Made by a program: the position numbers and the translations under genes | Origin: Rhizonema sp. PD37 | GTDB lineage: Bacteria; Cyanobacteriota; Cyanobacteriia; Cyanobacteriales; Nostocaceae | Direction: 5' to 3' | Assembly: GCA_029379215.1 (NCBI GenBank) | Contig: JAQYWO010000019.1 | Coordinates: 1-54,238, forward strand | DNA: 54,238 nucleotides | Notes under the pieces: generated by a model | Told to the model about the DNA's origin: nothing | The model's database searches: none | Seen by the model: only the letters and a program-made list of their open reading frames with translations | Part shown: positions 9,500 through 18,359 of the stretch, piece after piece | How the letters are laid out: every line of letters starts with the position of its first letter | Numbering within the stretch: the first letter of the stretch is position 1

Positions 9500-10585
9500 T
9501 CAGGGAAATTCTACATAGCGGTGTCCTTCAGGCATTGAAATCGGGATTTTAGTAGAATTGGTCTGAGAGGTTGCCTGTGGACGAAATTCTACGACATTGC
9601 GTTTAATGGTGAGATCATAGTTACCGAAAAAGTCGTGACCCAGAAGCCCTGTCTCAAGTTCCTCTCCGGCGATCGCCACTGCGACTTTATGAACAATCAC
9701 CTTACCAACTTCCATTGAATTAATATAGCCGATGGGAAATTCCACAGATTTGGAACTTGCTGTGTTTGCTTGAGCTCTCCCTACTGGTACAACGCCTAAT
9801 TCAGCTGCCATATCCTGAGTAATAACCGTGCCACTTGCTCCGGTATCTAAAATCATCTCGAAATGTCGATTGCCATTGAAGGTAACTTCAATTATCGGCG
9901 TTCCACCGACTCGCCGTTTAATTGGGACACTCACAACTTCCGGTTGAAGGTTAAATTGTTCGGGTGTTGGCAAAACAGACGATGTTTGTGGCTGTTTTTC
10001 TTTCAGTGTTATATGAGAACATTGGTGAGAGTTAAGCGCACGAATACTTTCACAAACAATTGTTTGTTGCTCCCGTGCGACTTTCGGTCGAAGATAGGCT
10101 TTGGGTACGGTAGTGACAATCTTCTTTGGTTCTATTCTTGGCTGTAAATATACAGAAGGGGCAGCTTTCCGTTCGGCTAGCCTGACTTGGCGTTGATATT
10201 CTAGAATTTTGGAGTGGGCGTTAGGGTAGTAAGGGCTATTGACAGACACTTTGTTCATAAGTGCGATCGCTTCTATAAACTGATTTGCCACTAAATTCCA
10301 ATCTTCTGTCGATTGAGCAGATTGACTGATACTAAAAGCACTAATTGCTTTATCTAACCCCTGTTCAAAATAATTTGAGTCAATTTCCGGTGATAGTCTT
10401 GCTGATTTAACTGATGGGACAGATGCGTCTATAGGAGATGCCGCGCTTTTGTCTGTGAGCGCTACTGGCTGTTCATCAATTTTAGTTATAGTAATCTGTT
10501 TGTCTCTACCACAAGCCACTGTCAAAACTGCTAGTGTAGTTGACAAAAAAATTAGCACTGCACGGGATAAAAAAGACTGAGGCAT
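9500..10585 (-). CDS. Retropepsin-like aspartic protease lipoprotein
   Basis: The 361 residues start with a lipoprotein signal: a hydrophobic stretch ending in LTVACGRD, with Cys25 as the likely lipidated residue. A low-conservation linker of about 190 residues follows, containing a TPR-like helical piece (EDWNLVANQFIEAIALMNKV, about 93-112). The C-terminal domain (about 219-345) is a clan AA retropepsin-like protease: VPIKRRVGGTPIIEVTFNG, the catalytic Asp247-Thr-Gly in FEMILDTGASGTVIT, and GLLGHDFFGNYDLTIKRNVVEF near the end. In this family one such domain dimerises to form the active site. The predicted location is the periplasmic face of a membrane. The start is ATG at 10585. The natural substrate is unknown. 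Confidence 0.85.
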   Translation of the reverse strand: MPQSFLSRAVLIFLSTTLAVLTVACGRDKQITITKIDEQPVALTDKSAASPIDASVPSVKSARLSPEIDSNYFEQGLDKAISAFSISQSAQSTEDWNLVANQFIEAIALMNKVSVNSPYYPNAHSKILEYQRQVRLAERKAAPSVYLQPRIEPKKIVTTVPKAYLRPKVAREQQTIVCESIRALNSHQCSHITLKEKQPQTSSVLPTPEQFNLQPEVVSVPIKRRVGGTPIIEVTFNGNRHFEMILDTGASGTVITQDMAAELGVVPVGRAQANTASSKSVEFPIGYINSMEVGKVIVHKVAVAIAGEELETGLLGHDFFGNYDLTIKRNVVEFRPQATSQTNSTKIPISMPEGHRYVEFP

Positions 10586-11301
10586 AATTCTTGTAATGCA
10601 TTCCCGATCGCTATTAAGCTTACCCTGTGGGAAGCCGCGCAGCGCAGGTCTACGGGCATCTACAGCCGACTGCTGATATTGGATATTACATTCAATTCCC
10701 TCAATCTCATAGGTATGCGCCTTGAATGCGGAGAATTCCTGTATTTATCTATACATCTTTCCTTTATACACTAAGCGATAGCGCAGTTGCAATTAACAAT
10801 TCAGGAGAATTGCTTTACGCGCGACACTCTTAGAAGTACCTGCATCCTGTTTCCTGGATAAACGCTCTTACCTACCTACTATCGGCTCTGTATACTGTGG
10901 ATAAGTACCATCAAAGCATTTTGTGCATATCATGATTGTACCACAATTAGGATGAGGGCATTAAAATTACTGTCGCTCATCCTCCAAAGAGAAAAGTGCT
11001 GTTACTACCATTTACTTATGATAATTTTATCAATAGATCGCCTTCCTGATCTAGTACCACGAGCAATTATTCTTTAAAGATTCGTCTTTTTAAGAAGGCA
11101 TTCTTCTTCATTATGTCAAATTAATCAATTCATGGCATAATTATTGTCCGCAGTATCGAGCAGGGTTAGTAGATAGTGGTCAGTGATTAATGGTTATATA
11201 GATAGTGGTTATTTTTGACAACCACCAACTCACAATCATCAATCGACTTTTCAACAACTACCAACCTTCAACAAATAACTCACAACCATCAATCAACACT
11301 T
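10586..11301. other. Long divergent spacer before carA with repeats
   Basis: This gene-free region separates the minus-strand protease gene from carA. It contains a GC-rich dispersed-repeat fragment around 10630-10660 (GCCGCGCAGCGCAGGTC), an inverted repeat AGGATGAG (10949-10956) with CTCATCCT (10976-10983), and a low-complexity stretch from about 11165 to 11300 rich in AGTGGT/AACCA words. In that stretch, AGTGGTCAGTGATTAATGGTT (from 11175) is an imperfect inverted copy of AACCATCAATCAACACT (11284-11300). Such heptamer-like repeats are common in Nostocales spacers. The carA promoter must lie here but I cannot point to it. Confidence 0.4.
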
Positions 11302-12456
11302 ATGCCCCTATCTGACGCAATACCTGCGCTGCTTGTTCTAGCAGATGGAACCACTTATCGCGGTTGGTCTTTTGGTGCAGCCAAAACCACAATTGGAGAG
11401 GTGGTCTTTAATACTGGAATGACCGGATATCAAGAAGTTTTGACAGATCCCAGTTACTGTGGTCAGATAGTTGTATTTACTTACCCGGAATTGGGGAATA
11501 CAGGCGTCAATCAAGAAGATGAAGAGTCAGTGAGACCGCAAATTAGAGGAGCGATCGCCCGGAATATTTGTCACAACCCAAGTAATTGGCGATCAACGCA
11601 ATCTTTACCAAGTTACCTGAAACAGCATCAAATACCTGGGATCTACGGGATCGATACCCGCGCCCTCACCCGCAAAATTCGCATTTTTGGAGCAATGAAC
11701 GGCGGGATTTCCACGGAGATTCTTGATGAAGCTGACTTATTAGAAAAAGTACAAGCAGCCCCAAGCATGAAGGGGTTGAATCTGGTTCCCGAAGTGACTA
11801 CCTCAAGCACTTATAAATGGACAGATCCCACCAACCCAGTTTGGGAATTTATTGAACAAGACAATTCCGCAAAACCGGGAGAAAAGTTCACTGTTGTGGC
11901 CCTTGACTTTGGTGTAAAACGCAATATATTACGCCGTTTGGCGAGTTATGGTTGTCAGATTATTGTCGTTCCTGCGGATACAACAGCCGAGGAAATTCTC
12001 AAATATAATCCTGATGGGATCTTTCTTTCTAATGGTCCTGGTGATCCTTCTGCTGTCGCCGAAGGGATTGTGGAAACAACCAAGAATCTCATTGTCAGTG
12101 AAAAACCGATGTTTGGGATCTGTTTGGGACATCAAATTATAGCTCATGCGCTGGGAGCTGAAACCTTCAAGCTCAAATTTGGTCACCGGGGTTTAAATCA
12201 GCCAGCTGGTTTACAACGAAGAATCGAGATTACAAGCCAGAATCACAGTTTTGCGATCAATCCGGATTCCTTGCCTACCTCTGTTTTAGAAATTAGCCAC
12301 CTGAACTTAAACGACCAGACTGTTGCTGGGGTAAGACACAAATCCCTCCCTGTATTCTCCGTACAGTATCATCCAGAGGCTAGTCCCGGTCCTCACGATG
12401 CTGATTACCTTTTTGAGGAGTTTATTCAAGAAATGCGAGCTTCCCGAAAAGAGTAG
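11302..12456 (+). CDS. carA: Carbamoyl-phosphate synthase small subunit
   Basis: This is the glutamine amidotransferase subunit of carbamoyl-phosphate synthase, which supplies ammonia to CarB for arginine and pyrimidine synthesis. The N-terminal CPSase small-chain domain holds [19 protein letters not shown] and [17 protein letters not shown] (about residues 36-52). The class-I GATase domain holds [10 protein letters not shown], the nucleophile Cys274 in FGICLGHQ, and the His357/Glu359 pair in [12 protein letters not shown] place the start at ATG 11302 because the family typically begins at [16 protein letters not shown]. An in-frame TTG at 11215 would add 29 Thr/Asn/Gln-rich residues encoded by the low-complexity upstream repeat, which is unlikely to be translated. 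No carB is in the window, as usual for cyanobacteria where the genes are unlinked. Confidence 0.95.
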   Translation: MPLSDAIPALLVLADGTTYRGWSFGAAKTTIGEVVFNTGMTGYQEVLTDPSYCGQIVVFTYPELGNTGVNQEDEESVRPQIRGAIARNICHNPSNWRSTQSLPSYLKQHQIPGIYGIDTRALTRKIRIFGAMNGGISTEILDEADLLEKVQAAPSMKGLNLVPEVTTSSTYKWTDPTNPVWEFIEQDNSAKPGEKFTVVALDFGVKRNILRRLASYGCQIIVVPADTTAEEILKYNPDGIFLSNGPGDPSAVAEGIVETTKNLIVSEKPMFGICLGHQIIAHALGAETFKLKFGHRGLNQPAGLQRRIEITSQNHSFAINPDSLPTSVLEISHLNLNDQTVAGVRHKSLPVFSVQYHPEASPGPHDADYLFEEFIQEMRASRKE

Positions 12457-12537
12457 GGTTCTTTTTCTTCGTAGGTTATAGACAAGAGGCATAAAAACCA
12501 TATATACTTGAGCGTTTACCATAACTATGAGGAAAAA

Positions 12538-12555
12538 ATGAGGAGGGAATTATAG
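12538..12555 (+). promoter_or_regulatory. Strong Shine-Dalgarno inside a five-codon leader ORF
   Basis: ATG-AGG-AGG-GAA-TTA-TAG (12538-12555) is a complete five-codon ORF that contains the perfect AGGAGG (12541-12546) serving the following STAS gene. Its TAG stop overlaps the ATA codon (12552-12554) where the STAS family N-terminus is expected. This arrangement could permit termination-reinitiation. Seen directly; the regulatory meaning is inference. Confidence 0.5.
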
Positions 12556-12914
12556 CTGAGCCACTGAATCTAACTGTAAGCCTGAGAGGCACTCGTGAAG
12601 CTAGAGATAACTGTCAGCTGTTCCGCCTCACAGGTTTGTTAGACGCCTTTTCTGAGCCGACATTTCGTAAGGTCCTCAGCAGCAAGATTGATGAGGGACC
12701 AAAGCATATTATTCTGGATTTATCACAAATTGACTTTGTTGATAGCTCTGGCTTAGGTGCACTGGTGCAAATAGCCAAACATGCTCAAACTGCTGAGGGG
12801 ACCTTGCAAATTGTCACTAACGCTCGTGTAACTCAAACGGTCAAGCTTGTTCGCTTAGAGAAATTTCTCTCCCTGCAACCGTCAGTTGAAGCGGCTCTGG
12901 AAAATGTTAAGTAG
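12552..12914 (+). CDS. STAS-domain anti-sigma factor antagonist with apparent ATA start
   Basis: The protein is a stand-alone STAS domain of about 120 residues. Family members bind anti-sigma/kinase partners and switch by phosphorylation of a conserved serine. The first strand and helix read LNLTVSLRGTREARDNCQLFRLTGLLDAFSEPTF. The signature follows as IILDLSQIDFVDSSGLGALVQIAK, where the DSSGL serine pair is the expected phospho-site, and the C-terminal helix is TQTVKLVRLEKFLSL. No ATG, GTG or TTG lies in frame upstream of the first strand. The best fit to AGGAGG (5-base spacing) is ATA at 12552 (I-A-E-P-L-N-L). The first conventional start, TTG 12636, would delete the first 28 residues including beta-strand 1. 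ATT at 12549 is too close to the ribosome binding site. A stem-loop terminator follows at 12944. Confidence 0.8.
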   Translation: MAEPLNLTVSLRGTREARDNCQLFRLTGLLDAFSEPTFRKVLSSKIDEGPKHIILDLSQIDFVDSSGLGALVQIAKHAQTAEGTLQIVTNARVTQTVKLVRLEKFLSLQPSVEAALENVK

Positions 12915-12943
12915 TCTTGAGTGCTGGGGCTAAAAGACGAATC

Positions 12944-12980
12944 TAGCTATCCGATATTTACTGGATAGCTAAATTTTTAT
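12944..12980 (+). terminator. Rho-independent terminator after the STAS gene
   Basis: TAGCTATCC (12944-12952) pairs perfectly with GGATAGCTA (12963-12971) around a 10-base loop, followed directly by AATTTTTAT. It lies 30 bases downstream of the STAS stop codon and separates that gene from mrnC. Confidence 0.8.
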
Positions 12981-13126
12981 AAAAAGATAACAAAAATTAT
13001 AAATTTCAAACATAATTAAAAAGCTAAAATCTAAAGAGCGACTTTTTTAGCTGCTTATGTACAGTAAACCTGCACGGTCGTTATCGGAGACAAAAAACTC
13101 CGAAGACAGCCACCCAAATGTAGCCA

Positions 13127-13624
13127 GTGAGGCACGATGAACTTGTGAAATCAAAGGAGAAAGAGCTACTAGATGCACCATGTGAAACTCATGACCCTGA
13201 TTTATCTAGGTGTCAACCACTGAAAGCAACCATAGAGCAATTATCTCTTCATATTTCCCAGAATCAACTACAACAGCTATCTCCAACTGCTTTAGCCTAC
13301 TTGGGAGATGCAGTTTACGAACTGTATGTCAGAATGTTTTATTTGTTACCACCGCAAAGACTAGACACTTATCACCATTTAGTAGTCGCGCAGGTGAGAG
13401 CAGAAGCACAAGCTAAAATCATGGAATCGCTCCGTCCTCATTTAAAGAATACCGAGTTGGAAATTGTCCGGCGAGGTCGCAATGCTGCCACAAAAGGTCC
13501 TAAGCGTGTCGATCCCGAAACGTATCAACAAGCAACTAGTTTAGAAACTTTAATTGGCTACCTATATATTACAGATTTTCACCGCTTAACCGAACTGTTG
13601 CAACAACTACATCTTGAAAAGTAG
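13127..13624 (+). CDS. mrnC: Mini-ribonuclease III
   Basis: Mini-RNase III is a dimeric RNase III catalytic domain lacking the dsRNA-binding domain. It matures the ends of 23S rRNA, and in cyanobacteria also processes other dsRNA. The 165 residues contain the catalytic motif [14 protein letters not shown] with Asp61, the helix [21 protein letters not shown], the [32 protein letters not shown] block (the second acidic cluster), and no C-terminal extension. The start is GTG 13127; GTG 13145 (VKSKEKE) is an alternative. The first 40 residues are not part of the fold. It lies 92 bases upstream of rlmB, a conserved pairing (also seen in Firmicutes) that links rRNA processing with rRNA methylation. 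Confidence 0.9.
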   Translation: MRHDELVKSKEKELLDAPCETHDPDLSRCQPLKATIEQLSLHISQNQLQQLSPTALAYLGDAVYELYVRMFYLLPPQRLDTYHHLVVAQVRAEAQAKIMESLRPHLKNTELEIVRRGRNAATKGPKRVDPETYQQATSLETLIGYLYITDFHRLTELLQQLHLEK

Positions 13625-13716
13625 TGTGATCCCCCGACGATAGTCTTCATCAGTACAGCAGGTGCTTTGTAAATCAAGTAAATCGGGATACCTGCGTAGA
13701 ATATCCACCCAAGAAC

Positions 13717-14631
13717 ATGCCAAATAAACCAAGAAAAATCAAGACGAATGGCGAAACGAGTAGTATGCCTATCTTAAAAATTAAGACTAAGCGTATTGTT
13801 ACCAAGTCTACTGGCGATAGGCCCTCACCTAAGTTTTCTCGCCCAACTGTCTCTAGTAAACCAAAAGAAGAGGATACTGATCTCATATACGGTCGCTATC
13901 CAGTTTTGAGTGCGTTAGAAAACCAGCGTCGTCTCAACCGCATTTGGATTACTCCCCGCCTGCGCTACGACTCGCGTTTTCACTCCTTAGTCTCACAAGC
14001 AAAGGAAAACGGCACACTCATTGACGAAGTTGAACCTAAGCGTTTAGATCAAATTACTGAGCAAGCAAATCATCAGGGTGTGGCGGCGCAAATTGCCCCT
14101 TATGACTACGTCGAATTAGACGAATTAATTACCCAAGCAAAATCTGTAACAGATGCTCCAGTCATAGTGGTGGCTGATAGCATTACAGATCCCCATAACT
14201 TGGGGGCAATTATTCGCTCTGCAGAGGCGATCGGCGCACAAGGATTGGTGATCCCACAACGTCGAGCATCTGGCATCACTTCCACAGTGATGAAAGTTGC
14301 TGCTGGTGCTTTGGAAAACTTTCCTGTAGCCAGAGTGGTTAACTTAAACCGCGCTTTAGAACAATTAAAAGGTGCAGGCTTCTGGATTCACGGTACTGCT
14401 GCTTCTGTTGGCAAACCACTACATACAGTGAATTTTAGTGGTGCTATTGTTTTGGTAGTAGGCTCTGAAGGCGAAGGTTTGAGTATGTTAACTCAACGCT
14501 CTTGCGATGTCTTAGTGTCAATTCCAATCACCGGGAAAACTCCTAGCTTGAATGCTTCTGTAGCAGCTGGGATGGCACTGTATGAAATTTATCGCCAACG
14601 CTGGATCAACACCCTATACTTCGATAAATAA
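13717..14631 (+). CDS. rlmB: 23S rRNA 2'-O-ribose methyltransferase, TrmH/SpoU family (RlmB)
   Basis: RlmB is a SPOUT-class SAM-dependent methyltransferase that modifies a guanosine ribose in the 23S rRNA peptidyl-transferase region. The N-terminal 50 residues are a basic, low-complexity extension ([13 protein letters not shown]...KTKRIVTKS). The substrate-binding domain starts at [24 protein letters not shown]. The three SPOUT motifs are present in order: [17 protein letters not shown] (motif 1), [10 protein letters not shown] (motif 2) and [19 protein letters not shown] (motif 3), which form the trefoil knot and SAM pocket. ATG 13717 is used; ATG 13765 would shorten only the basic tail. It lies downstream of mrnC and upstream of a DUF1816 gene. 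Confidence 0.92.
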   Translation: MPNKPRKIKTNGETSSMPILKIKTKRIVTKSTGDRPSPKFSRPTVSSKPKEEDTDLIYGRYPVLSALENQRRLNRIWITPRLRYDSRFHSLVSQAKENGTLIDEVEPKRLDQITEQANHQGVAAQIAPYDYVELDELITQAKSVTDAPVIVVADSITDPHNLGAIIRSAEAIGAQGLVIPQRRASGITSTVMKVAAGALENFPVARVVNLNRALEQLKGAGFWIHGTAASVGKPLHTVNFSGAIVLVVGSEGEGLSMLTQRSCDVLVSIPITGKTPSLNASVAAGMALYEIYRQRWINTLYFDK

Positions 14632-14740
14632 AAAATTAGTTGAAAAAAACAGAGTAAAAGAGTATAAAGAAATGTGAAGATGAAAAGATGACAGAATTCC
14701 GTTTAACACCACATACGAAATTTAGAAATAGACGAAAACC

Positions 14741-15043
14741 ATGAAAAGCACTTTGGATAACGTTAAAGAACTGTTGATAAATGCTTTAAATAACATAGGA
14801 TTAGCTTGGTGGGTAGAAATTGTGACGCAAAACCCCCAATGCACTTATTACTTTGGACCATTCCTGAATGCAGCTGATGCTAAATCGTCAATCAAAGGTT
14901 ACGTTGACGATTTGGAGCAAGAAGGAGCCCAAGGAATTGCTATTAATGTTAAGCGCTGTAAACCAAATGTTCTCACAATTGCTGATGACTTGGGGGAAAA
15001 GATTGACCGCAAAGTAAAGCCAGTCTTTAGTGGTCAAATGTAA
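14741..15043 (+). CDS. DUF1816 protein (cyanobacterial)
   Basis: The 100-residue protein contains the DUF1816 core: LAWWVEIVTQNPQCTYYFGPFLNAADAKSS, GYVDDLEQEGAQGIAINVKRCKPNVLTI and an acidic/basic tail. The family is confined to cyanobacteria. Its beta-alpha-beta core resembles the small CpcD-like linker domain found in phycobilisome proteins, but this gene is not in a phycobilisome locus and no role is established. ATG 14741 follows rlmB by 109 bases on the same strand. Confidence 0.85.
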   Translation: MKSTLDNVKELLINALNNIGLAWWVEIVTQNPQCTYYFGPFLNAADAKSSIKGYVDDLEQEGAQGIAINVKRCKPNVLTIADDLGEKIDRKVKPVFSGQM

Positions 15044-15063
15044 TTAGAAGACTGCACGTACAA

Positions 15064-15128
15064 GCACACTTTTTCATTAAGACGACTGTCGTTCTGTGAC
15101 TCAGGACGACCCTTATGAAAAAGTGTGC
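15064..15128. repeat. 65-base long stem-loop with nested inner stem
   Basis: The 14-base arms GCACACTTTTTCAT (15064-15077) and ATGAAAAAGTGTGC (15115-15128) are perfectly complementary, and an inner stem GTCGT (15088-15092) with ACGAC (15106-15110) closes the loop. It lies 20 bases downstream of the DUF1816 gene and 78 bases from the end of the opposing hydrolase gene, so it could be a bidirectional terminator (the A/T-rich part of the stem would give a U-run after partial opening), a small structured RNA or a MITE-like insertion. Confidence 0.6.
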
Positions 15129-15206
15129 AGTGTGTGATAGCTTAACAGTCAAAAGGCTATTATCGTTCTCCAGGTTAACATCTGGAGAAGAATCGTTTAC
15201 ACCATA

Positions 15207-16049
15207 TCAAGAGAATTGCGGGTGTTCTTCAAGCCATTGATCAATATCATCTAAGACTGTGTTGGGTATTTCCCAAGGAAAGAGGTGGGCAGTGTTGGAG
15301 TAACATTGCCAATCGCAGTTTCTTAAGTGCCGAGATGTTTCTAAGCTAGAATCAGCTGTAATGTGGCGGTCTTGCGCACCAGCAAGTACCAGACTGGGAC
15401 ATTGAATTTGATGTAGATCTGTAAGTCGATTGTACCCAGCTTGAATCGAGGTGTAGAGTGCGTTGGTTGCCATTTTAGAGGTTTGCAAATAGGCTGGCAC
15501 TGCAACGGTAGCAATATAGCGGTAAGCTGTGGGGGTGTGTTGTTGGATTAGGTAGCGGAAGAGCGATCGCTTGCCAAAATTATCAATATTCCACTGCCAA
15601 TTTGGTTGGATGCAGCTTAAGAGTGCGGCAATCCCAGTGTAGAGATTATCCTGCCAAGTTATGGGTGGATGATTACCTATCGGCCTGGCAGCTGTCGCTA
15701 CTAAAATTAGCCCAGTGATGCGTTGTGGTAATTTGAGTGCCAGTTCCATTGCCAGAATCCCACCTAAAGACCATCCTAATACCAAACATTTTTCGATGTG
15801 AAAGCGGTCTAGAAGCGTCTCTAAGTCAATTAAATGGTCATTCATGGAAAATTTTTCATGAAAGCGACTTTTGCCATATCCTCGCAGGTCTGGAGCAATA
15901 GTTTGAAAACGTTTTGAAAGGTGATTGGTAAAGACAGAGAGACTAGAACCAGAACCGGGATGACCATGTAAGCAAAGAATTGGGAAGCCTTGACCTTGAA
16001 CGTTGAGGTGTAAGGATAAGGAAGAAGTATAACTTTGGCGATCGCTCAT
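15207..16049 (-). CDS. Alpha/beta-hydrolase
   Basis: The 280 residues form a single alpha/beta-hydrolase domain. Landmarks are the oxyanion-hole motif LHGHPGSGSS (about 27-36), APDLRGYGKS (about 52-61), the nucleophile elbow GWSLGG with Ser94, the acid Asp in VLAGAQDRH (about residue 229), and the catalytic His in NTAHLFPWE (about 258). A helical cap lies between about 115 and 195. The substrate cannot be inferred; similar proteins are annotated as haloperoxidase/esterase-like or BioH-like. It starts at ATG 16049, 10 bases after the stop of the CAP-domain gene on the same strand, so the two probably form one transcript. Confidence 0.85.
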   Translation of the reverse strand: MSDRQSYTSSLSLHLNVQGQGFPILCLHGHPGSGSSLSVFTNHLSKRFQTIAPDLRGYGKSRFHEKFSMNDHLIDLETLLDRFHIEKCLVLGWSLGGILAMELALKLPQRITGLILVATAARPIGNHPPITWQDNLYTGIAALLSCIQPNWQWNIDNFGKRSLFRYLIQQHTPTAYRYIATVAVPAYLQTSKMATNALYTSIQAGYNRLTDLHQIQCPSLVLAGAQDRHITADSSLETSRHLRNCDWQCYSNTAHLFPWEIPNTVLDDIDQWLEEHPQFS

Positions 16050-16058
16050 CTGTTGAAC

Positions 16059-16745
16059 TTACGAATTTTCTACATATTTTTCAGCATAGTCAATCACACA
16101 CATCTGCCTATAAGTTTTGTGAATCCCAAAAGCAACTCCTGCTACCTTAAAAGCTGGGTTAAACATGTTGTGTCTATGACCGCGATCGGGCACACCATCA
16201 TCAATAATTAACTGCATAACAATATCCTGTGCCGTATTAGAACCATAGCTGATATTTTCCCCAGCAATAACTTTCCAATTTCCGTAACGGCTCATACGCT
16301 TGAAGGGGTCGCTTTTGTCGCTACCATAGTGACCGATGATACCTTTGACTCCTTGATCTTTAACATGATCTCGAGCTGCCAAAGACAACCCCTTGGATGC
16401 AACCAGAGATCCCACAGGATGAACTGACTTCAGAAAAGCGATCGCCTCATCCACCGCTTTTACCCCTTCTGTTGTCTGCAAGTAAAGATGACTAGAAATT
16501 TTGACTCGGTTACCTTCAAAGCGCCGCCTATAATTTTCTAATACAACAGCAAAAGCAGCAGGTTTTGTTCTTGCCTTATTCATTTCTACAATCACCTGTT
16601 GTTCCAACCGCGAAAGATTTTTCCCGGTTAATGGCACTTCAGTTTGTTCCGGAGGTAGATGCACAAAAGGATTCTCACGAAAAATTACATCACACGATGA
16701 AACAAGAAAGATGATGGGAGTCAATACCCATACCATTCGATGCAT
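16059..16745 (-). CDS. CAP/SCP-domain lipoprotein
   Basis: The 228 residues begin with a lipoprotein signal ([18 protein letters not shown], Cys18). The CAP (SCP-like) domain spans about 45-225: [23 protein letters not shown], the first cavity His in [17 protein letters not shown], the Glu in AGENISYG, the second His in [20 protein letters not shown], and a final [10 protein letters not shown] strand. All expected cavity residues are present. CAP proteins are secreted or anchored and of diverse function. It sits directly upstream of the hydrolase gene in the same direction. Confidence 0.88.
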   Translation of the reverse strand: MHRMVWVLTPIIFLVSSCDVIFRENPFVHLPPEQTEVPLTGKNLSRLEQQVIVEMNKARTKPAAFAVVLENYRRRFEGNRVKISSHLYLQTTEGVKAVDEAIAFLKSVHPVGSLVASKGLSLAARDHVKDQGVKGIIGHYGSDKSDPFKRMSRYGNWKVIAGENISYGSNTAQDIVMQLIIDDGVPDRGHRHNMFNPAFKVAGVAFGIHKTYRQMCVIDYAEKYVENS

Positions 16746-16824
16746 AAATTGGGTAATAGGTAATGGGATTTGGAATTAAGAAGTTTAATTTATAAGTTAT
16801 AACTCATAAATCCTCACTCTTGAT

Positions 16825-16960
16825 CTCATGTCCGGTAGCATAACCTAAATATCTATGAAACCCTCCCCGCGCTTCAGGGGGCTTTATCCTGCCGTGGGCG
16901 ACTGGCGTGGTGAGTTTCAGTATTTACAACAATAACTCTGGTTAATTAACCGGACATGAT
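16825..16960. mobile_element. MITE-like element, family B copy 1
   Basis: The element has terminal inverted repeats CTCATGTCCGGT (16825-16836) and ACCGGACATGAT (16949-16960), about 136 bp overall with no coding capacity. Its interior carries a GC-rich palindromic piece (CCCCGCGCTTCAGGGGG). A second element with nearly the same ends is at 23892-24018, which supports a dispersed non-autonomous element rather than a chance hairpin. Confidence 0.6.
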
Positions 16961-16969
16961 ATGACTCCT

Positions 16970-17036
16970 GTAGGGGTGGGTTTTATCAGATCCCCGTGTT
17001 TGCACTCAATGTTCTTTCTATGAAACCCGCCCCTAC
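16970..17036. repeat. Dispersed inverted repeat, family A copy 1
   Basis: GTAGGGGTGGGTTT at the left is the inverted copy (one mismatch) of AAACCCGCCCCTAC at the right (17023-17036), 67 bp in all. Closely similar copies occur at 18234-18296, 27438-27504 and 27566-27632. It lies immediately outside the family B element and about 30 bases downstream of the DsbA-like gene. Confidence 0.7.
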
Positions 17037-17068
17037 ACACCTCTGCCTGCCTGTATCCTTACTCCTTC

Positions 17069-17956
17069 CTAACTTTTTTCGGGAGACTCTTGACTCACGT
17101 CTGCTGACTTCTGACTTTCGTCTCCTGTCTGCTGATTCTCGTTTGCAGACTCTTGAGTCTTGACTTCTGGCTTTGTATCAGCCAGTGCCAAAATCTTTTC
17201 AAAATCGGCTAACTGAACTGAACCAGTGAGAGCTTGCCCATTAAGGATGAAGAAAGGTGTACCAGAAAGCCCCAATTGTTCAGCAAGACGAAAGTCTTTT
17301 TGAATCGAGACGTCAGCAAGATTTCTATCACTATTGAACTTATCCAAATCCAGATTCAATTTTTTAGCAGTAGCAATATATAACGCTTCCCCCAATTTAT
17401 CTTGTTGGCTAAATAATGCGTCTTGGTACTCCCAGAAATGTCCTTGCTGCATTGCCGCCCAAGCAGATCGTGCTGCTGGTAATGCTTCGGCATGAATATT
17501 AAACAAAGGGAAATGTTTGTAGACGAGTTTGAATCGATCAGGATATTTTTCCATCAACTTTTTCAAGGTTTCATGTGCCTTAGCACAATAGGGACATTCA
17601 AAGTCCGAGAACTCTACAAGCACAGTTTTTGACTCAGCAGCTCCAGTAATGGGAGAATCACCAATGACTGTTTGAGGATTGGTTTCTAATTCCTGTATAA
17701 ATGCCTGCCGTGCTTGCTGTACTTTCTGCTGTTGCTGCTGTTGTTGTTGCAGCTGGTAAGCTTGAACAGACTCGATCAGGACTTCTGGGTGTTTACGGAT
17801 AACTTGTAAAATCTGTTCTTCCATCCGCGAACTGACGCGAGTAGTCGCGGCTTGTGCAGGAAATGACCACACCAAAACTACACACAGTAAGCCCAAAGCT
17901 GTTATGCTACGTATGCTGTGCTGTAGTTTATCAAACCAGTAAGAAAATGTACGCAT
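17069..17956 (-). CDS. DsbA-family thioredoxin-fold protein, exported
   Basis: The 295 residues open with a signal peptide ending near FPAQA/ATTR (about 36). A helical segment with a poly-Gln run (YQLQQQQQQQQKVQQ, about 67-81) is followed by a DsbA-like thioredoxin domain (about 100-260): VLVEFSDFECPYC with the redox pair Cys121 and Cys124, YKHFPLFNIHAEALPAA, FWEYQDALF, and the cis-proline loop LGLSGTPFFILNGQ. The last 35 residues are low complexity (E/S/Q/T repeats). The closest functional analogues are periplasmic or lumenal disulfide oxidoreductases. The gene is single, starting at ATG 17956. Confidence 0.9.
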   Translation of the reverse strand: MRTFSYWFDKLQHSIRSITALGLLCVVLVWSFPAQAATTRVSSRMEEQILQVIRKHPEVLIESVQAYQLQQQQQQQQKVQQARQAFIQELETNPQTVIGDSPITGAAESKTVLVEFSDFECPYCAKAHETLKKLMEKYPDRFKLVYKHFPLFNIHAEALPAARSAWAAMQQGHFWEYQDALFSQQDKLGEALYIATAKKLNLDLDKFNSDRNLADVSIQKDFRLAEQLGLSGTPFFILNGQALTGSVQLADFEKILALADTKPEVKTQESANENQQTGDESQKSADVSQESPEKS

Positions 17957-18359
17957 ACAAACCTCTTGTAGATCAAACGTCTACACTGTCATATCATTTT
18001 GCACGTCGCTATTGATGAGAGAATACAAAGAATTTTTAAAAGTAAGTAAATATGGCATAGATAAACACTGCTTTACTTAACGGGCTGAAGCATGATTGGT
18101 GTGTCTTAGCTTTAATTTCATAACTTGAAAGTAGCAACAAGGGATTTTCTTTGCAAAATCTTCACATAAAACCAGTATGAACGTGCTTGGTGTTCGCTTG
18201 TAGTCCTGGCTATACTTGCAACAGCGAACAACTGTAGGGGCGGTTTGACACATTGTTCGTTTTTAGTAATCAGTTATGAGATTAAACCCGCCCCTAAAAA
18301 TATTGTTTCCAAAAATATATATACATGTTATATTCATCACATAAAAAATCAAAAAAAAG
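17957..18359. other. Divergent spacer between the DsbA-like and SH3b genes
   Basis: No gene is visible. The region contains the family A repeat at 18234-18296 and an A-rich stretch (18310-18360) just before the SH3b gene. Both flanking genes are transcribed away from it, so both promoters must lie here; none is clear. Confidence 0.4.
18234..18296. repeat. Dispersed inverted repeat, family A copy 2
   Basis: GTAGGGGCGGTTT (one G shorter than the other copies) at the left pairs with AAACCCGCCCCTA at the right; 63 bp. Interior bases (CATTGTTCGTTTTTAGTAAT) differ from copy 1 but resemble copies 3 and 4 in the TTCGTTT motif. Confidence 0.7.

Noticed and set aside
9319..9552. 77-codon open frame on the plus strand
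   Set aside because: No recognisable motif, overlaps the 3' end of the retropepsin-like gene and a competing antisense frame.
11215..11301. TTG start giving a 29-residue N-terminal extension of CarA
   Set aside because: The extension is encoded by a low-complexity repeat and the family starts at the ATG at 11302.
16855..16920. GC-rich palindrome inside the family B element read as an IS200/IS605 end
   Set aside because: It resembles such ends (CCCCGCGCTTCAGGGGG) but there is no tnpA/tnpB-related coding sequence and it lies within the inverted ends of another element.
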